Under the pieces are notes generated by a model. The model had not been told where the DNA came from. It did no database searches and worked only from the letters and a program-made list of their open reading frames with translations. From an uncultured Nitrospiraceae bacterium (lineage in GTDB: Bacteria > Nitrospirota > Thermodesulfovibrionia > Thermodesulfovibrionales > Dissulfurispiraceae), in contig CAIJNL010000025.1 of NCBI GenBank assembly GCA_903822005.1, positions 62,001 to 126,000 of the forward strand: DNA of 64,000 nt, written 5' to 3'. A program made the position numbers and the translations under genes. Shown piece by piece: positions 37,210 to 46,034 of the stretch (within the stretch, counting starts at the first letter, position 1; every line of letters begins with the position of its first letter).

Positions 37210-39894
37210 ATGAAGCGGACTGCTCGTGTCGCTTTTGCGCTGATAGGTCTGGCCGCGTTTCTTTTCCTATACGCAGGCATGTCGGTTCCCGGTACAGCAT
37301 GGGCAGCAGAAGAAACAAAGAAGATCTTCATCCTCAACTCATATCACCAGGGCTATCCATTTTCCGACAATGAAATGCGCGGAATTTCCGAGGCCTTCAG
37401 TAAATCCGGCATCAAAATCGAGAAATATATTCTCTATATGGACGTCAAGCGGATAACTCCCACTCCACGGCACATCAGGCAATTGAAGGAACTGATTGCG
37501 CTTGGGTACAAAGGAATGCGCTTCGATGCCTTGATCGCAACAGACAATGACGCTCTGGAGTTCATGCGAAAGTACCGCGATGAACTCTTTCCCGGAGTGC
37601 CGTTAGTCTTTGCCGGCATCAATGACCTGGACGTAAGGATGCTTGATGGACGAAAAGATATAACCGGGACTGTCGAGAGCGCAGACTATGCCGGCACCAT
37701 TAAAGTTGCCCTGAAACTGCTTCCTGCAACGAAGAACATAATTATAGTGACAGACAACACGACAACAGGTGTTGCAGTGCGGTCAGAAATTCAAAGAATC
37801 AGCGAAGGGTTCCCTCAAAGCCTTGGGTTCTCATATCTGTCACTTGGCGATATGACCATTGACGGACTTGCCCAAAAGCTTTCGGAGCTGGGCACTGACA
37901 GCATTGTGCTTTTGCTTCATCATTCGGTTGATAAAATTGGCACTGATATCACTGTGGATGAGGGAGCGTCACTCCTTGCAAAAAGCTCATCTGCGCCGTC
38001 TTTTGTGGTGAATGACAGCCGGATAGGCTTCGGTGCACTGGGGGGGCTTCTGATAAGCGGCTACCATCAGGGAGAAACAGCTGCCCAGATGGTCGTGAAA
38101 ATTCTGAGCGGTACTGATATCGGCACAATCCCGGCGCTCAGGGAGAGCCCGAACAAATACATGTTTGATTATAGAGCGATGCAGCGTTTCGGCATTTCTG
38201 ATAGCGCACTTCCCCAAGGGAGCATTGTTATCAATAAACCGGTTCCAATCCTGGACAGATACAGGAATGAGCTTTTGTTCATACTCGGCGTTTTCATCGT
38301 CTTGTCCGGGATTCTTGTTTTCCTGCTGATTGAAATCAGGAGACGCAGGAAAATCGAGAAGACCCTGAGGGAGAGCACTGAATTGCTTTCCCTGTTCATG
38401 AAGCACTCACCCGTTTACACTTATATCAAGGACGTGAGTCCCACAAAAAGCTGTGTGCTTATGGCAAGTGAAAACTTTGCGGATATGATCGGTATCCCGG
38501 GCTCCGCCATGGTCGGCAAGGCCATGGAAGAACTGTTCCCGGCAGAATTCGCTGCAAAAATTACAGCCGACGACTGGTCGGTCGCTTCCGGCGGCAAGGT
38601 TCTTGGCCTGGATGAGGAATTGAACGGCCGCTACTATACCACCGTCAAGTTTCCGATTGTCTACGGAGATAAAAATCTGCTGGCCGGATATACCATTGAC
38701 ATTACCGACCGTATGAGAGCGGACCAGGATAGAGCACAACTTGAAGCCGAATTACTTCAGGCGCAGAAGATGCAGGCCATCGGCCAGCTTGCGGGAGGCA
38801 TAGCGCACGATTTCAATAATATCCTTGCTGCCATCTCAAGCATTGGATATCTTTTGGAGCTGCAATTAAAAGGGAATGACACAGGGAAACAGTATGTATC
38901 AGACCTGATGCAGGCGGTTGAGCGCGCTGCGGCCCTGACCCAAAGTCTTCTGATCTTCAGCCGAAAACAGCATAGCAATCCTCAGCCTATGGACCTCAAC
39001 TCAGCCATCCAGAAGGCAGAAAAGATATTGGCCAGAACGATCAGTGAAGATATACAGCTTGTCCTGCTCCTGACCGGGCAGAACACGACAGTGCATGCGG
39101 ACAGTAACCAGATAGTCCAGATTCTGATGAATCTTGCCACGAATGCCAGGGATGCTATGCCGCGGGGCGGAGATTTGACAATCAGTACGGAACGTGTATT
39201 CCTGGACGAAGACTTCATGAAAATGCATGACTATGGCAGCTGCGGCGAATATGTGTTAATGAATGTCAGAGACACCGGAGTGGGCATGGATGCGGCAACG
39301 CTGCAGAGGGCCTTCGAACCTTTTTTCACGACCAAGGAAGTGGGAAAAGGCACTGGACTCGGCCTTTCCATGGTGTACGGTATAGTTAAACAACATAACG
39401 GATATATCGATTTATTCAGCAAGATGGGCGAGGAAACTTCTGTCAGGATTTATCTGCCGGCAGTTGAAGCCATGGTTGAACACAGGGAAAGCCGGGACTA
39501 CTTCGAGCCTGAGGTGGCCACAGAGACCATACTGCTGGTTGAAGATGACAGCAATTTGAGACGGGCGATGACCCTAATGCTGCAAAGATTCGGGCATGCG
39601 GTCATAGAAGCACATGATGGAGACGACGCCATCATTAAATTCCTTGCGCACAAGGCTGAGATCCAGCTGGTGCTGATGGATGTCATCATGCCGCGCAAGA
39701 GCGGCGGAGACGCGTATCAGGAGCTCAAGGCCATACAGCCGGACCTGAAAATCATACTCATGAGCGGGTATGCCGGAGATTTCCTGTCAGGCAAGATTAG
39801 CATTGGAGAAGACGTGCATTTCATCCCGAAACCGGTTTCGCCAAAAGAACTTTTTGAAAAAATCAGGACTGTTTTGAATGGAGGGGACGCATAG
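37210..39894 (+). CDS. Hybrid histidine kinase with ABC-type substrate-binding sensor and receiver
   Basis: A large sensor of 894 residues: signal/TM1 (about 7-28), an extracytoplasmic domain of about 320 residues like the ABC substrate-binding (TrpX/ABC_sub_bind) family (FILNSYHQGYPFSDNEMRGI...), TM2 (about 355-378), PAS domain (about 390-510), HisKA with GGIAHDFNNILAAI (phospho-acceptor His near 538), HATPase (NLATNARDAM, GKGTGLGLSM), and a C-terminal receiver with Asp in LVLMDVIMPRKSGG. The final receiver implies a phosphorelay with an outside partner. The ligand is probably a small molecule; unknown here. Confidence 0.9.
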   Translation: MKRTARVAFALIGLAAFLFLYAGMSVPGTAWAAEETKKIFILNSYHQGYPFSDNEMRGISEAFSKSGIKIEKYILYMDVKRITPTPRHIRQLKELIALGYKGMRFDALIATDNDALEFMRKYRDELFPGVPLVFAGINDLDVRMLDGRKDITGTVESADYAGTIKVALKLLPATKNIIIVTDNTTTGVAVRSEIQRISEGFPQSLGFSYLSLGDMTIDGLAQKLSELGTDSIVLLLHHSVDKIGTDITVDEGASLLAKSSSAPSFVVNDSRIGFGALGGLLISGYHQGETAAQMVVKILSGTDIGTIPALRESPNKYMFDYRAMQRFGISDSALPQGSIVINKPVPILDRYRNELLFILGVFIVLSGILVFLLIEIRRRRKIEKTLRESTELLSLFMKHSPVYTYIKDVSPTKSCVLMASENFADMIGIPGSAMVGKAMEELFPAEFAAKITADDWSVASGGKVLGLDEELNGRYYTTVKFPIVYGDKNLLAGYTIDITDRMRADQDRAQLEAELLQAQKMQAIGQLAGGIAHDFNNILAAISSIGYLLELQLKGNDTGKQYVSDLMQAVERAAALTQSLLIFSRKQHSNPQPMDLNSAIQKAEKILARTISEDIQLVLLLTGQNTTVHADSNQIVQILMNLATNARDAMPRGGDLTISTERVFLDEDFMKMHDYGSCGEYVLMNVRDTGVGMDAATLQRAFEPFFTTKEVGKGTGLGLSMVYGIVKQHNGYIDLFSKMGEETSVRIYLPAVEAMVEHRESRDYFEPEVATETILLVEDDSNLRRAMTLMLQRFGHAVIEAHDGDDAIIKFLAHKAEIQLVLMDVIMPRKSGGDAYQELKAIQPDLKIILMSGYAGDFLSGKISIGEDVHFIPKPVSPKELFEKIRTVLNGGDA

Positions 39895-39920
39895 ACACCC
39901 GTCACTTTTTCATACTGCAC

Positions 39921-39949
39921 GGGGTAAAGTCCAGCTGCGACTTTACCCC
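39921..39949. terminator. Perfect hairpin between convergent genes
   Basis: GGGGTAAAGTC (39921-39931) and GACTTTACCCC (39939-39949) are perfectly complementary. It could serve both the hybrid kinase (plus) and the hydrolase (minus); T-runs are weak on both sides. Confidence 0.55.
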
Positions 39950-40019
39950 ATTACAAACTCTGTGATCAACCGTTCTGCAATCAAGCCGATTCTGCTTGAT
40001 TTTTTTCTGCCGTACAGAC

Positions 40020-40967
40020 TTACGGTGCTTTAAAGAATCCGGCTACTTCATGCTGGAACAGTTGATGCCCTTTTTGCAGATGCATCATATGGCCCGCATT
40101 AGGGATGACAACATAGCTCTTGTATCTGTTAGGCAGCTGCTGAAAGAAAGGAAGCAGTCCGTCAAGATCAGCTACATCATCGTACTCGCCATGGATTATC
40201 ATTGTCGGAACAGGCATGAGCCTGGGATTGATCATCGGCATGATGGTGACCATGTCAAGCTGAGGGCCCGTCGGAGATCTCTTTTCGACCTGCACCGCAG
40301 CGCCGGCAAAGGCATCAACCACCGCCTGGTCATTGGCCTCAGCAGGCGTCATGGAAAAGAAACGGGGCTTCCATGCAGCTTCGGGAATGGTGATGTAAGC
40401 ATTCTTGCGAAAGAAATCTACTCTCGGACGTCTCTTTGAGATATCCGGACTGTTCAGATGCATCTGTGCATAACTGATATATTTCTCAACTTTGTCAGGA
40501 TAAGCCATTACAAACATGCCGCCGTACTGGGTGCCCCAGGACCATCCGAGAAGGTTCACTTTCGGCACATTCCTCAGCTTCCTGATGTAATCGACTACGG
40601 CATTCAGGTCATCGCTGGCTTCTTTTGTCGTCATGAGGCCCTCGGGATGGGTAGAGCGGCCGAAGCCCCGCGTGTCCAAAGCAAATACATCAAAGCCTTC
40701 TTTTGCCAAAAAGTCCATGAGGCTATAGGACGGTTTGCCAGCCACCTGAAGGTCGAAGCTCTCTTTACCGGCTGTTGCCGAGCCATGGGCCAGAATGATG
40801 ACGGGTTTGGCAGCAGGGCTTTTCGCATATTTTTCCCAGACAAACAGTTTGATGCCGTTGTATTCTACCCAGTGCTCCCTGCCGGTGATTTCCTGGGCTG
40901 CTGCGGGAATGACGGCTGCGAGAATGAAGAAGATTACTGCCAGGCTTAACATTGTTCTCAGTCTCAT
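40020..40967 (-). CDS. Exported alpha/beta hydrolase
   Basis: A 315-residue secreted hydrolase: signal peptide (about 1-24, ending in AAAQE), alpha/beta core with the oxyanion region ILAHGSATAGKE, nucleophile elbow LLGWSWGTQYGG, an acid in HGEYDD and the catalytic His in NAGHMMHLQ. A strong AAAGGAGG precedes the ATG. It lies 62 bp downstream of the Ldh-family gene on the same strand. The substrate is unknown: perhaps an ester or lactone feeding the acid catabolised by neighbouring genes (inference). Confidence 0.88.
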   Translation of the reverse strand: MRLRTMLSLAVIFFILAAVIPAAAQEITGREHWVEYNGIKLFVWEKYAKSPAAKPVIILAHGSATAGKESFDLQVAGKPSYSLMDFLAKEGFDVFALDTRGFGRSTHPEGLMTTKEASDDLNAVVDYIRKLRNVPKVNLLGWSWGTQYGGMFVMAYPDKVEKYISYAQMHLNSPDISKRRPRVDFFRKNAYITIPEAAWKPRFFSMTPAEANDQAVVDAFAGAAVQVEKRSPTGPQLDMVTIMPMINPRLMPVPTMIIHGEYDDVADLDGLLPFFQQLPNRYKSYVVIPNAGHMMHLQKGHQLFQHEVAGFFKAP

Positions 40968-41029
40968 TTGCTCCTCCTTTATTTGGTGAGGTTGGTGGAT
41001 GTTTGGCGTTGCACTGCGTCAAGGCGCCA

Positions 41030-42067
41030 TCACGACAGCGGAGAGATGCCGAATTCTTGAGCAGCCTTGTTTAAGTTATGCAGTACGGGCGAGCTGACCG
41101 GTATGCCGTTGGCAAGGCGTTCCCTGGCAGTCTCCTCTTCAATTTCGCCGGGCAGAAAAATCTTTTCGAAACCTTCGCCAAGCTTTGCGCCTGTCACCAT
41201 GCTGATCAGGTCAGCCATCCTGCTGTAAAAATCCGCTTCGCCAAAGAGGTCGATCTCGATCGCCCAGATAAAAGCACCGACGCCCGCGGTGTCGGTATTA
41301 TTCCCCAGCATGGTCTTTATGTTTTTACCGTAGTTCGCGCCTGACAGGACTCCGCAGAAGATGTCCGAGAAGAGGGCGAGGCCGGAGCCTTTGGGCCCGC
41401 CCAGGGGAAGCATAGAGCCCTGGAGCGCCGCTTTGGAATCAGTGGTATTCCGACCGTCTTTATCCAGTGCCCACCCTGCGGGAATCGTCTCTCCCTTTTC
41501 GGAGGCGAGCATGATCTTTCCTTTGGCCACAACTGAAGTAGCCATGTCAATTACTATGGTCTTTCCATCCGGAGCAGGAGCGCTGAAGCAAATGGGATTG
41601 GTGCCGAGGATTGGTTCACTTCCTCCCCAGGGGGGCATGTTCGGTGCAGAGTTTGTCGTGACAAAACTCATCAGGCCTCTGCCGGCCAGTATTCTGGCAT
41701 AGTAGGCGCATGTTCCGATATGGTTTGTATTGTTGATGCCTGCAGCGCCGACACCGTGCAATCCGGCATTGCTGATAACTTCCTGCACGGCCATTAATGC
41801 GGTCGGCTGCCCCCATCCATTGTTGCCGTTAACAAGGGAAACGGCTTTTTTCCGCCACTCGACAATGGGTTTGTTCGCTGCCTGTAGCATGCCCCTCTTC
41901 GCCGCTTTCAGATAAAGAGGTATCCTGAGTGCCCCGTGCGTGTCGAGGCCCCGCAGATCGGCATCGATAAGCGCGTCGGCCGTAATGCCCGCTTCTTCTT
42001 CCGGAGTGTTTACGGTCCGCAGAAGATCATAATAGAAAGTCCTTAATGCAGCTGCTGCAATTCTCAT
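41030..42067 (-). CDS. Ldh-family (malate/sulfolactate/ureidoglycolate-type) NAD(P)H dehydrogenase
   Basis: A 345-residue NAD(P)-dependent 2-hydroxyacid dehydrogenase of the family that includes L-malate, L-lactate, ureidoglycolate, 2,3-diketo-L-gulonate and (R)-sulfolactate enzymes. Motifs: DTHGALRIP, INNTNHIGTCAYYA, PPWGG..LGTNPI, MATSVVAKGKI and PLGGPKGSGLAL. GGGG precedes the ATG. It is divergent from a GntR gene and shares its AT-rich operator region, so it is very probably regulated by that protein. It would oxidise the hydroxyacid catabolised by the neighbouring operon. Confidence 0.9.
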   Translation of the reverse strand: MRIAAAALRTFYYDLLRTVNTPEEEAGITADALIDADLRGLDTHGALRIPLYLKAAKRGMLQAANKPIVEWRKKAVSLVNGNNGWGQPTALMAVQEVISNAGLHGVGAAGINNTNHIGTCAYYARILAGRGLMSFVTTNSAPNMPPWGGSEPILGTNPICFSAPAPDGKTIVIDMATSVVAKGKIMLASEKGETIPAGWALDKDGRNTTDSKAALQGSMLPLGGPKGSGLALFSDIFCGVLSGANYGKNIKTMLGNNTDTAGVGAFIWAIEIDLFGEADFYSRMADLISMVTGAKLGEGFEKIFLPGEIEEETARERLANGIPVSSPVLHNLNKAAQEFGISPLS

Positions 42068-42084
42068 GAAAAACCCCGTTCAAA

Positions 42085-42111
42085 ATAGTATATAATATAT
42101 AATATTTGACA
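42085..42111. promoter_or_regulatory. AT-rich operator-like site between Ldh-family gene and GntR gene
   Basis: A repeated AT run (TATAATATATAATATT) containing the nonamer ATAATATAT (42092-42100). The same nonamer or its complement occurs at 43109-43130, 55071-55079 (one mismatch) and three times at 55958-56018. It lies 18-25 bp from the Ldh start, at the likely -10 of that gene. Best guess is a GntR operator. Confidence 0.6.
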
Positions 42112-42236
42112 TTGTATAAGTAATGCATCTGTTATTTCAACAGGGGCTGACAAAGATGATTGTGCTGTTGCATCGTAAAGATCCATTTGACAGCTTAGGT
42201 CGTATTAAAATAAATAATTTACAGAGGTAACAGCAT

Positions 42237-42896
42237 ATGGCATTCATTTCCATGACAAAATCAGAGGCAATCTACCGCGAATTGAAAAAAGTGATCCTCA
42301 ACGGAACGCTGAAGCCGGGTACCAGGCTGCTGATACAGCAAATTGCCCGGCAATACGGAGTAAGTGATATTCCGGTGCGCGAAGCGTTAAAGGAATTGAC
42401 CGCTGAAGGATTTGTAGAAACCAAACCTCATGTAGGGTCGAGAGTTGCCAGCATGTCTCTAAAAGATATAGAAGAGATGCTGATTATGCGGGAGTGCCTG
42501 GAACCGTTTGCGGCTGAACTCGCTGCGTTGAATGCGGACGAAAAGATCATAGAGAAGCTCGAGCGTTATACCCTCGACATGAAAAAGGCCTTTGATGCCA
42601 AAGATATGGTCGCGTACAGGGACCTTAACAGGGCTTTTCATAAGCTGTTCGTCGAGGCCAGCGGAAACCAGATGATGACAAAGACGATACTCGAGCTGAT
42701 GGATTCCGAGAAAAGAATGCGGATGATCTTTCATCTTTTCCCTGAAATACTCGAATTGTCAAATAAAGAGCATGGCATGATGGTGCGTTATATGAAGGAA
42801 CGAAACGGAAAGGCGCTGGCAAAAGTGCTATATGAGCACAAAAAGAGGGCATTTGACAAGCTCCGCAAGTATCTTCAACAGCATCTTGAATCATGA
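42237..42896 (+). CDS. GntR-family regulator, FadR/FCD subfamily
   Basis: A 219-residue regulator: winged HTH (KPGTRLLIQQIARQYGVSDIPVREALKEL, about 20-65) and an all-helical FCD ligand-binding domain (about 85-210) with metal-site His (FHKLFVEASGN and later KEHGMMVRY). FCD regulators bind carboxylates and usually repress; here the target may be the adjacent catabolic genes, including the divergent Ldh gene. ATG start with AGAGG. Confidence 0.92.
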   Translation: MAFISMTKSEAIYRELKKVILNGTLKPGTRLLIQQIARQYGVSDIPVREALKELTAEGFVETKPHVGSRVASMSLKDIEEMLIMRECLEPFAAELAALNADEKIIEKLERYTLDMKKAFDAKDMVAYRDLNRAFHKLFVEASGNQMMTKTILELMDSEKRMRMIFHLFPEILELSNKEHGMMVRYMKERNGKALAKVLYEHKKRAFDKLRKYLQQHLES

Positions 42897-43097
42897 AGCT
42901 GCTATAGGACCCCGCAATTAACCGAAGGGGCCCGGATTTAAGAAATCTCGGGTCAATAGTTTCATGACAGAGCGGTTGAAATTACGCGAGCATAAGCCGG
43001 CTCAGGGGGCGTAGCATTCCCCGATGTCCCATTCCAAGCCCCATCCAAAAGCAATCAACGCAGAAAAATCAGGACAATTTAACGTTATATAATAAGG

Positions 43098-43130
43098 TTG
43101 ACAAGAAACATATATTATATATAATATATG
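43098..43130 (+). promoter_or_regulatory. Sigma-70-type promoter with overlapping 22-bp palindrome upstream of the MmgE/PrpD operon
   Basis: TTGACA (43098-43103) and TATAAT (43120-43125) are separated by 16 bp, a near-consensus promoter. A perfect 22-bp palindrome made of ATATATTAT and ATAATATAT half-sites (43109-43130) covers the -10. It is the best-formed member of the operator-like family seen at four promoters of this island. The rest of the 42897-43252 gap shows nothing recognisable. Confidence 0.7.
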
Positions 43131-43252
43131 CCTGAGTTTGCGGAGACATAGTGGTATCCATTTGCTGCGATATATTCCCCGGCAGCAGAAAGTATTCAGG
43201 CGCTTTTTTAAGAATAAGGACACTTACTTCTTCAGAAAAGGGGTGGCTTAAC

Positions 43253-44605
43253 TTGAGCGGAGAAAATTCAACAAATAATCTTCAGTCTGGAGTCGCGGCA
43301 TTCGTATCAAAACTGCAGTATGAAGACCTGCCTTCAAATGTCATTGAAGATGCAAAGTACAGGGTTTTAGACTGGATCGGAAGCGCGCTGGCCGGTGTCA
43401 GCTACAAACCGTCCAGGATTATTACCGCAATGGCCCGGTCAGCTGGAGGGGCGTCCCAATCTACTGTTATTAGAGGTTCTGTAAAGGTGCCGGTCCCCGT
43501 GGCCGCATTTGCCAACGGGCTTATCGGGCATGTGGCCGAATTTGATGACGGACACAGGCTCGCCATCGGCCACCCGGGAGCAGTGACCGCACCCGTTGCG
43601 CTTGCTGTTGCCGAGGGCCATAAAAGAAGCGGAAAAGAGTTGCTGGCGGCGCTCGTTGCCGGGTACGAGGTGTTTATCAGGCTGGGCATTGCCGTTAATC
43701 CGTCCCATTACAGGATATGGCATACAACCAGCACCTGCGGTACTTTTGCCGCCGCTGCAACTGCCTCATCCCTGCTGAAACTGGACTATACAAAGACGCT
43801 TATGGCCATAGGGACATCAGGGACAATGGCTTCGGGGTTTCTTGCAAAGACGATCGGTACCAATGCCAAGCCGCTGAATGCCGCCCATGCGTGCCAAAGC
43901 GGTGTTCAGGCGGCACTGCTTGCAATGGAAGGCTTTACAGGGCCGGACGATATCCTGACGGGTGAAAAAGGTTTTATTCAGGCAACATCTACGGACTGCA
44001 ACACGCAGCTTCTTGAAGAGATAAGCAGCGGCAAATTTCTCTCTAACACTGCTTTCTACAAGGTCTATGCGTCCTGCGGGCATACCAATTCTCCGCTTGA
44101 CGCAATATTCATGATCATGCAGGAAAACGAAATACCGGTGGAATCGATCAGGAGGGTACAGATTGCGACCTATCGCACCGCTGTTGAACTCTGCGGAAGG
44201 TTCAGGAATAGTGACGAGGAGGAGGCAAAGTTTTCCCTGCCGTATTGTATTGCAGTCGCGCTCCTGTATAAAAAAATGACGCTGGAAGAGTTTACTGCCG
44301 ACAAACTCAAAAGCCCGGTAGTAAAGGAGCTTGCGGGAAAGGTGACTGTTGTAGAGGACCCGGAAGCCACCAAGGTGTTTCCGGCACGATGGGCAGCAAT
44401 AAAAGTGGAACTTGATAACGGTACGGTGATTGAGAAAAAGGTGACTGCCTCGAGCGACGCCCCTGACTATTCTGCTCTCGAAGAGAAGTTCATTTCGCTG
44501 GCAATGACAAGCGTTGATTACGAGACTGCAGTCGAAATACGGTCTTTGACCATGGATATGGACAAAGTGGATGACATAAAAAAGCTTATGGGTCTTTTGG
44601 GATAA
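43253..44605 (+). CDS. MmgE/PrpD-family protein
   Basis: A 450-residue protein of the family that holds 2-methylcitrate dehydratase, cis-aconitate decarboxylase and iminodisuccinate epimerase. Family marks: VAEFDDGHRLAIGHPGAVTAPVALA in the large domain and a C-terminal small domain with VEDPEATKVFPARWAAIKVEL. The TTG at 43253 is chosen because AAAGGGGTGG lies upstream and the length fits the family; a GTG at 43151 with GGAGA is an alternative adding 34 residues. The lyase gene follows after 24 bp. Likely substrate: a hydroxy- or imino-di/tricarboxylate. Confidence 0.85.
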   Translation: MSGENSTNNLQSGVAAFVSKLQYEDLPSNVIEDAKYRVLDWIGSALAGVSYKPSRIITAMARSAGGASQSTVIRGSVKVPVPVAAFANGLIGHVAEFDDGHRLAIGHPGAVTAPVALAVAEGHKRSGKELLAALVAGYEVFIRLGIAVNPSHYRIWHTTSTCGTFAAAATASSLLKLDYTKTLMAIGTSGTMASGFLAKTIGTNAKPLNAAHACQSGVQAALLAMEGFTGPDDILTGEKGFIQATSTDCNTQLLEEISSGKFLSNTAFYKVYASCGHTNSPLDAIFMIMQENEIPVESIRRVQIATYRTAVELCGRFRNSDEEEAKFSLPYCIAVALLYKKMTLEEFTADKLKSPVVKELAGKVTVVEDPEATKVFPARWAAIKVELDNGTVIEKKVTASSDAPDYSALEEKFISLAMTSVDYETAVEIRSLTMDMDKVDDIKKLMGLLG

Positions 44606-44629
44606 AAAAACAAGAGGAGGACTAATCTG

Positions 44630-46000
44630 ATGGCTTGCAGCAAGATTGAATCGGTTTTATACAGGGACTTTTTCAGTACGGCAAAGATGAGGGAAATATG
44701 GGATGATTGTTCGATTATCCAGTATTGGCTGGATACCGAGGCCGCGCTGGCAGAGAGCCAGGCCGAAATGGGCATTATACCGGTCGAAATCGCCAAAGAG
44801 ATTGTGAAGAAGGCGAAAGTGGAGAACCTGGATCTTGACGCAATAAGGGACGAAGTCAACAGGATCGGCCACTCCCTGGTGCCGACTCTTAGGGAATTCC
44901 AGAAGAAGTGCGACGGGAAAGCAGGCGAATATATCCATCTCGGCGCCACCACTCAGGACATAATTGATATGGGTTTTATATTGGCCGCGAAGAAGGCGTT
45001 CGATGTGGTTTATGAGGACCTGTATGAAGTCGAAGAGCTGCTGGTCAATCTGGCGGAAGAACACAAAAATACGATCATGGCCGGCAGAACTCATGGCCAG
45101 CAGGCACTGCCGATCACTTTCGGATATAAGGCGGCCGTATGGGCGAGCGAGATCCACAGGCATCTGGAGCGGATGGAAGAATGCAAAAAGAGAGATTTTG
45201 TGGGGCAGCTGAGCGGCGCTGTCGGTACGCTGGCCAGTTTCGGAGATCGCGCACTCGAACTTCAGGAAAGAGTGATGAGCAAGCTCGACCTCATGGTGCC
45301 CGACATATCATGGCATGCGAGCCGGGACAGGATTGTCTCCATCGTGAGCGTGCTGGCCATGATCACAGGATCATTGGGCAAAATCGGCAATGAGATCGTC
45401 TCACTCCAGAAGACCGAATGCTCCGAACTTGCGGAGCCGTGGGCCGACGGAGTGGTCGGCAGCAGCACAATGCCGCATAAGAGAAATCCGGGGGCCACGG
45501 AAGGGATGGTTACACTGTCCAAGTTTGTAAAAGGCAGCCTCGTGACAATACATGAAGCCCTTTTCCAGGAGCATGAGCGTGACGGCGCTTTCTGGAAGAT
45601 AGAGTGGGTGGCTTTACCGGAAGCGTTTATATATACCGGCGCTACGCTGGCAAAGGCCAAAAAAGTGCTGAAGGGGTTGGTCGTAAACAAGAAGAAGATG
45701 GAGCAGAACCTCGACATACTCAAGGGATTATTACTGTCAGAAGCAGCGATGCTCCACCTCGGCGAAAAACTGGGCAAACAGACCGCTCACGAGGTGGTCT
45801 ACGAAATTTCGATGAAGGCGTTCAAGGATGACGCCTCTTTCAAACAGTATCTGCTGGATGATCCGAGGGTAAGCAAATATTTCACTGCCGGAGACCTGGA
45901 CAAGATCCTGGACCCGCATGCATATACCGGTTTCAGCAGGCAGCTGGCTGAACGGGTTGTAACGAATATCCGGAAGGCCCGCGTGGAAAAAGGTCAGTAG
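44630..46000 (+). CDS. Fumarase/aspartase-superfamily lyase (adenylosuccinate lyase/CMLE-like)
   Basis: A 456-residue lyase that would cleave C-N or C-O bonds beta to a carboxylate and release fumarate or a related alkene. Motifs: GATTQD (105-110), the catalytic His in GRTHGQ (152-157) and the catalytic-Ser loop GSSTMPHKRNP (277-287). It is closest by eye to PurB and PcaB-type members, but genomic context argues against purine synthesis. Its strict pairing with an MmgE/PrpD gene and a DcuC carrier points to a C4-dicarboxylate adduct as substrate (inference). AGAGGAGGA precedes the ATG. Confidence 0.9.
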   Translation: MACSKIESVLYRDFFSTAKMREIWDDCSIIQYWLDTEAALAESQAEMGIIPVEIAKEIVKKAKVENLDLDAIRDEVNRIGHSLVPTLREFQKKCDGKAGEYIHLGATTQDIIDMGFILAAKKAFDVVYEDLYEVEELLVNLAEEHKNTIMAGRTHGQQALPITFGYKAAVWASEIHRHLERMEECKKRDFVGQLSGAVGTLASFGDRALELQERVMSKLDLMVPDISWHASRDRIVSIVSVLAMITGSLGKIGNEIVSLQKTECSELAEPWADGVVGSSTMPHKRNPGATEGMVTLSKFVKGSLVTIHEALFQEHERDGAFWKIEWVALPEAFIYTGATLAKAKKVLKGLVVNKKKMEQNLDILKGLLLSEAAMLHLGEKLGKQTAHEVVYEISMKAFKDDASFKQYLLDDPRVSKYFTAGDLDKILDPHAYTGFSRQLAERVVTNIRKARVEKGQ

Positions 46001-46034
46001 AAAAAATATACGGCTGACGGGGGGGGAGAGAATA

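Noticed and set aside
39996-40439. A plus-strand reading frame opposite the exported hydrolase
   Set aside because: The minus-strand hydrolase has a signal peptide and full catalytic motifs; the plus-strand frame has none.
42085-43130. CRISPR-like or simple-sequence repeat interpretation of the AT-rich runs
   Set aside because: No regular repeat-spacer pattern; the runs are palindromic and located at promoters, better explained as operators.
44630-46000. Assignment of the lyase as housekeeping adenylosuccinate lyase (purB)
   Set aside because: Motifs allow it, but the gene is inside a hydroxyacid operon with MmgE/PrpD and DcuC and no purine genes; left as superfamily lyase.
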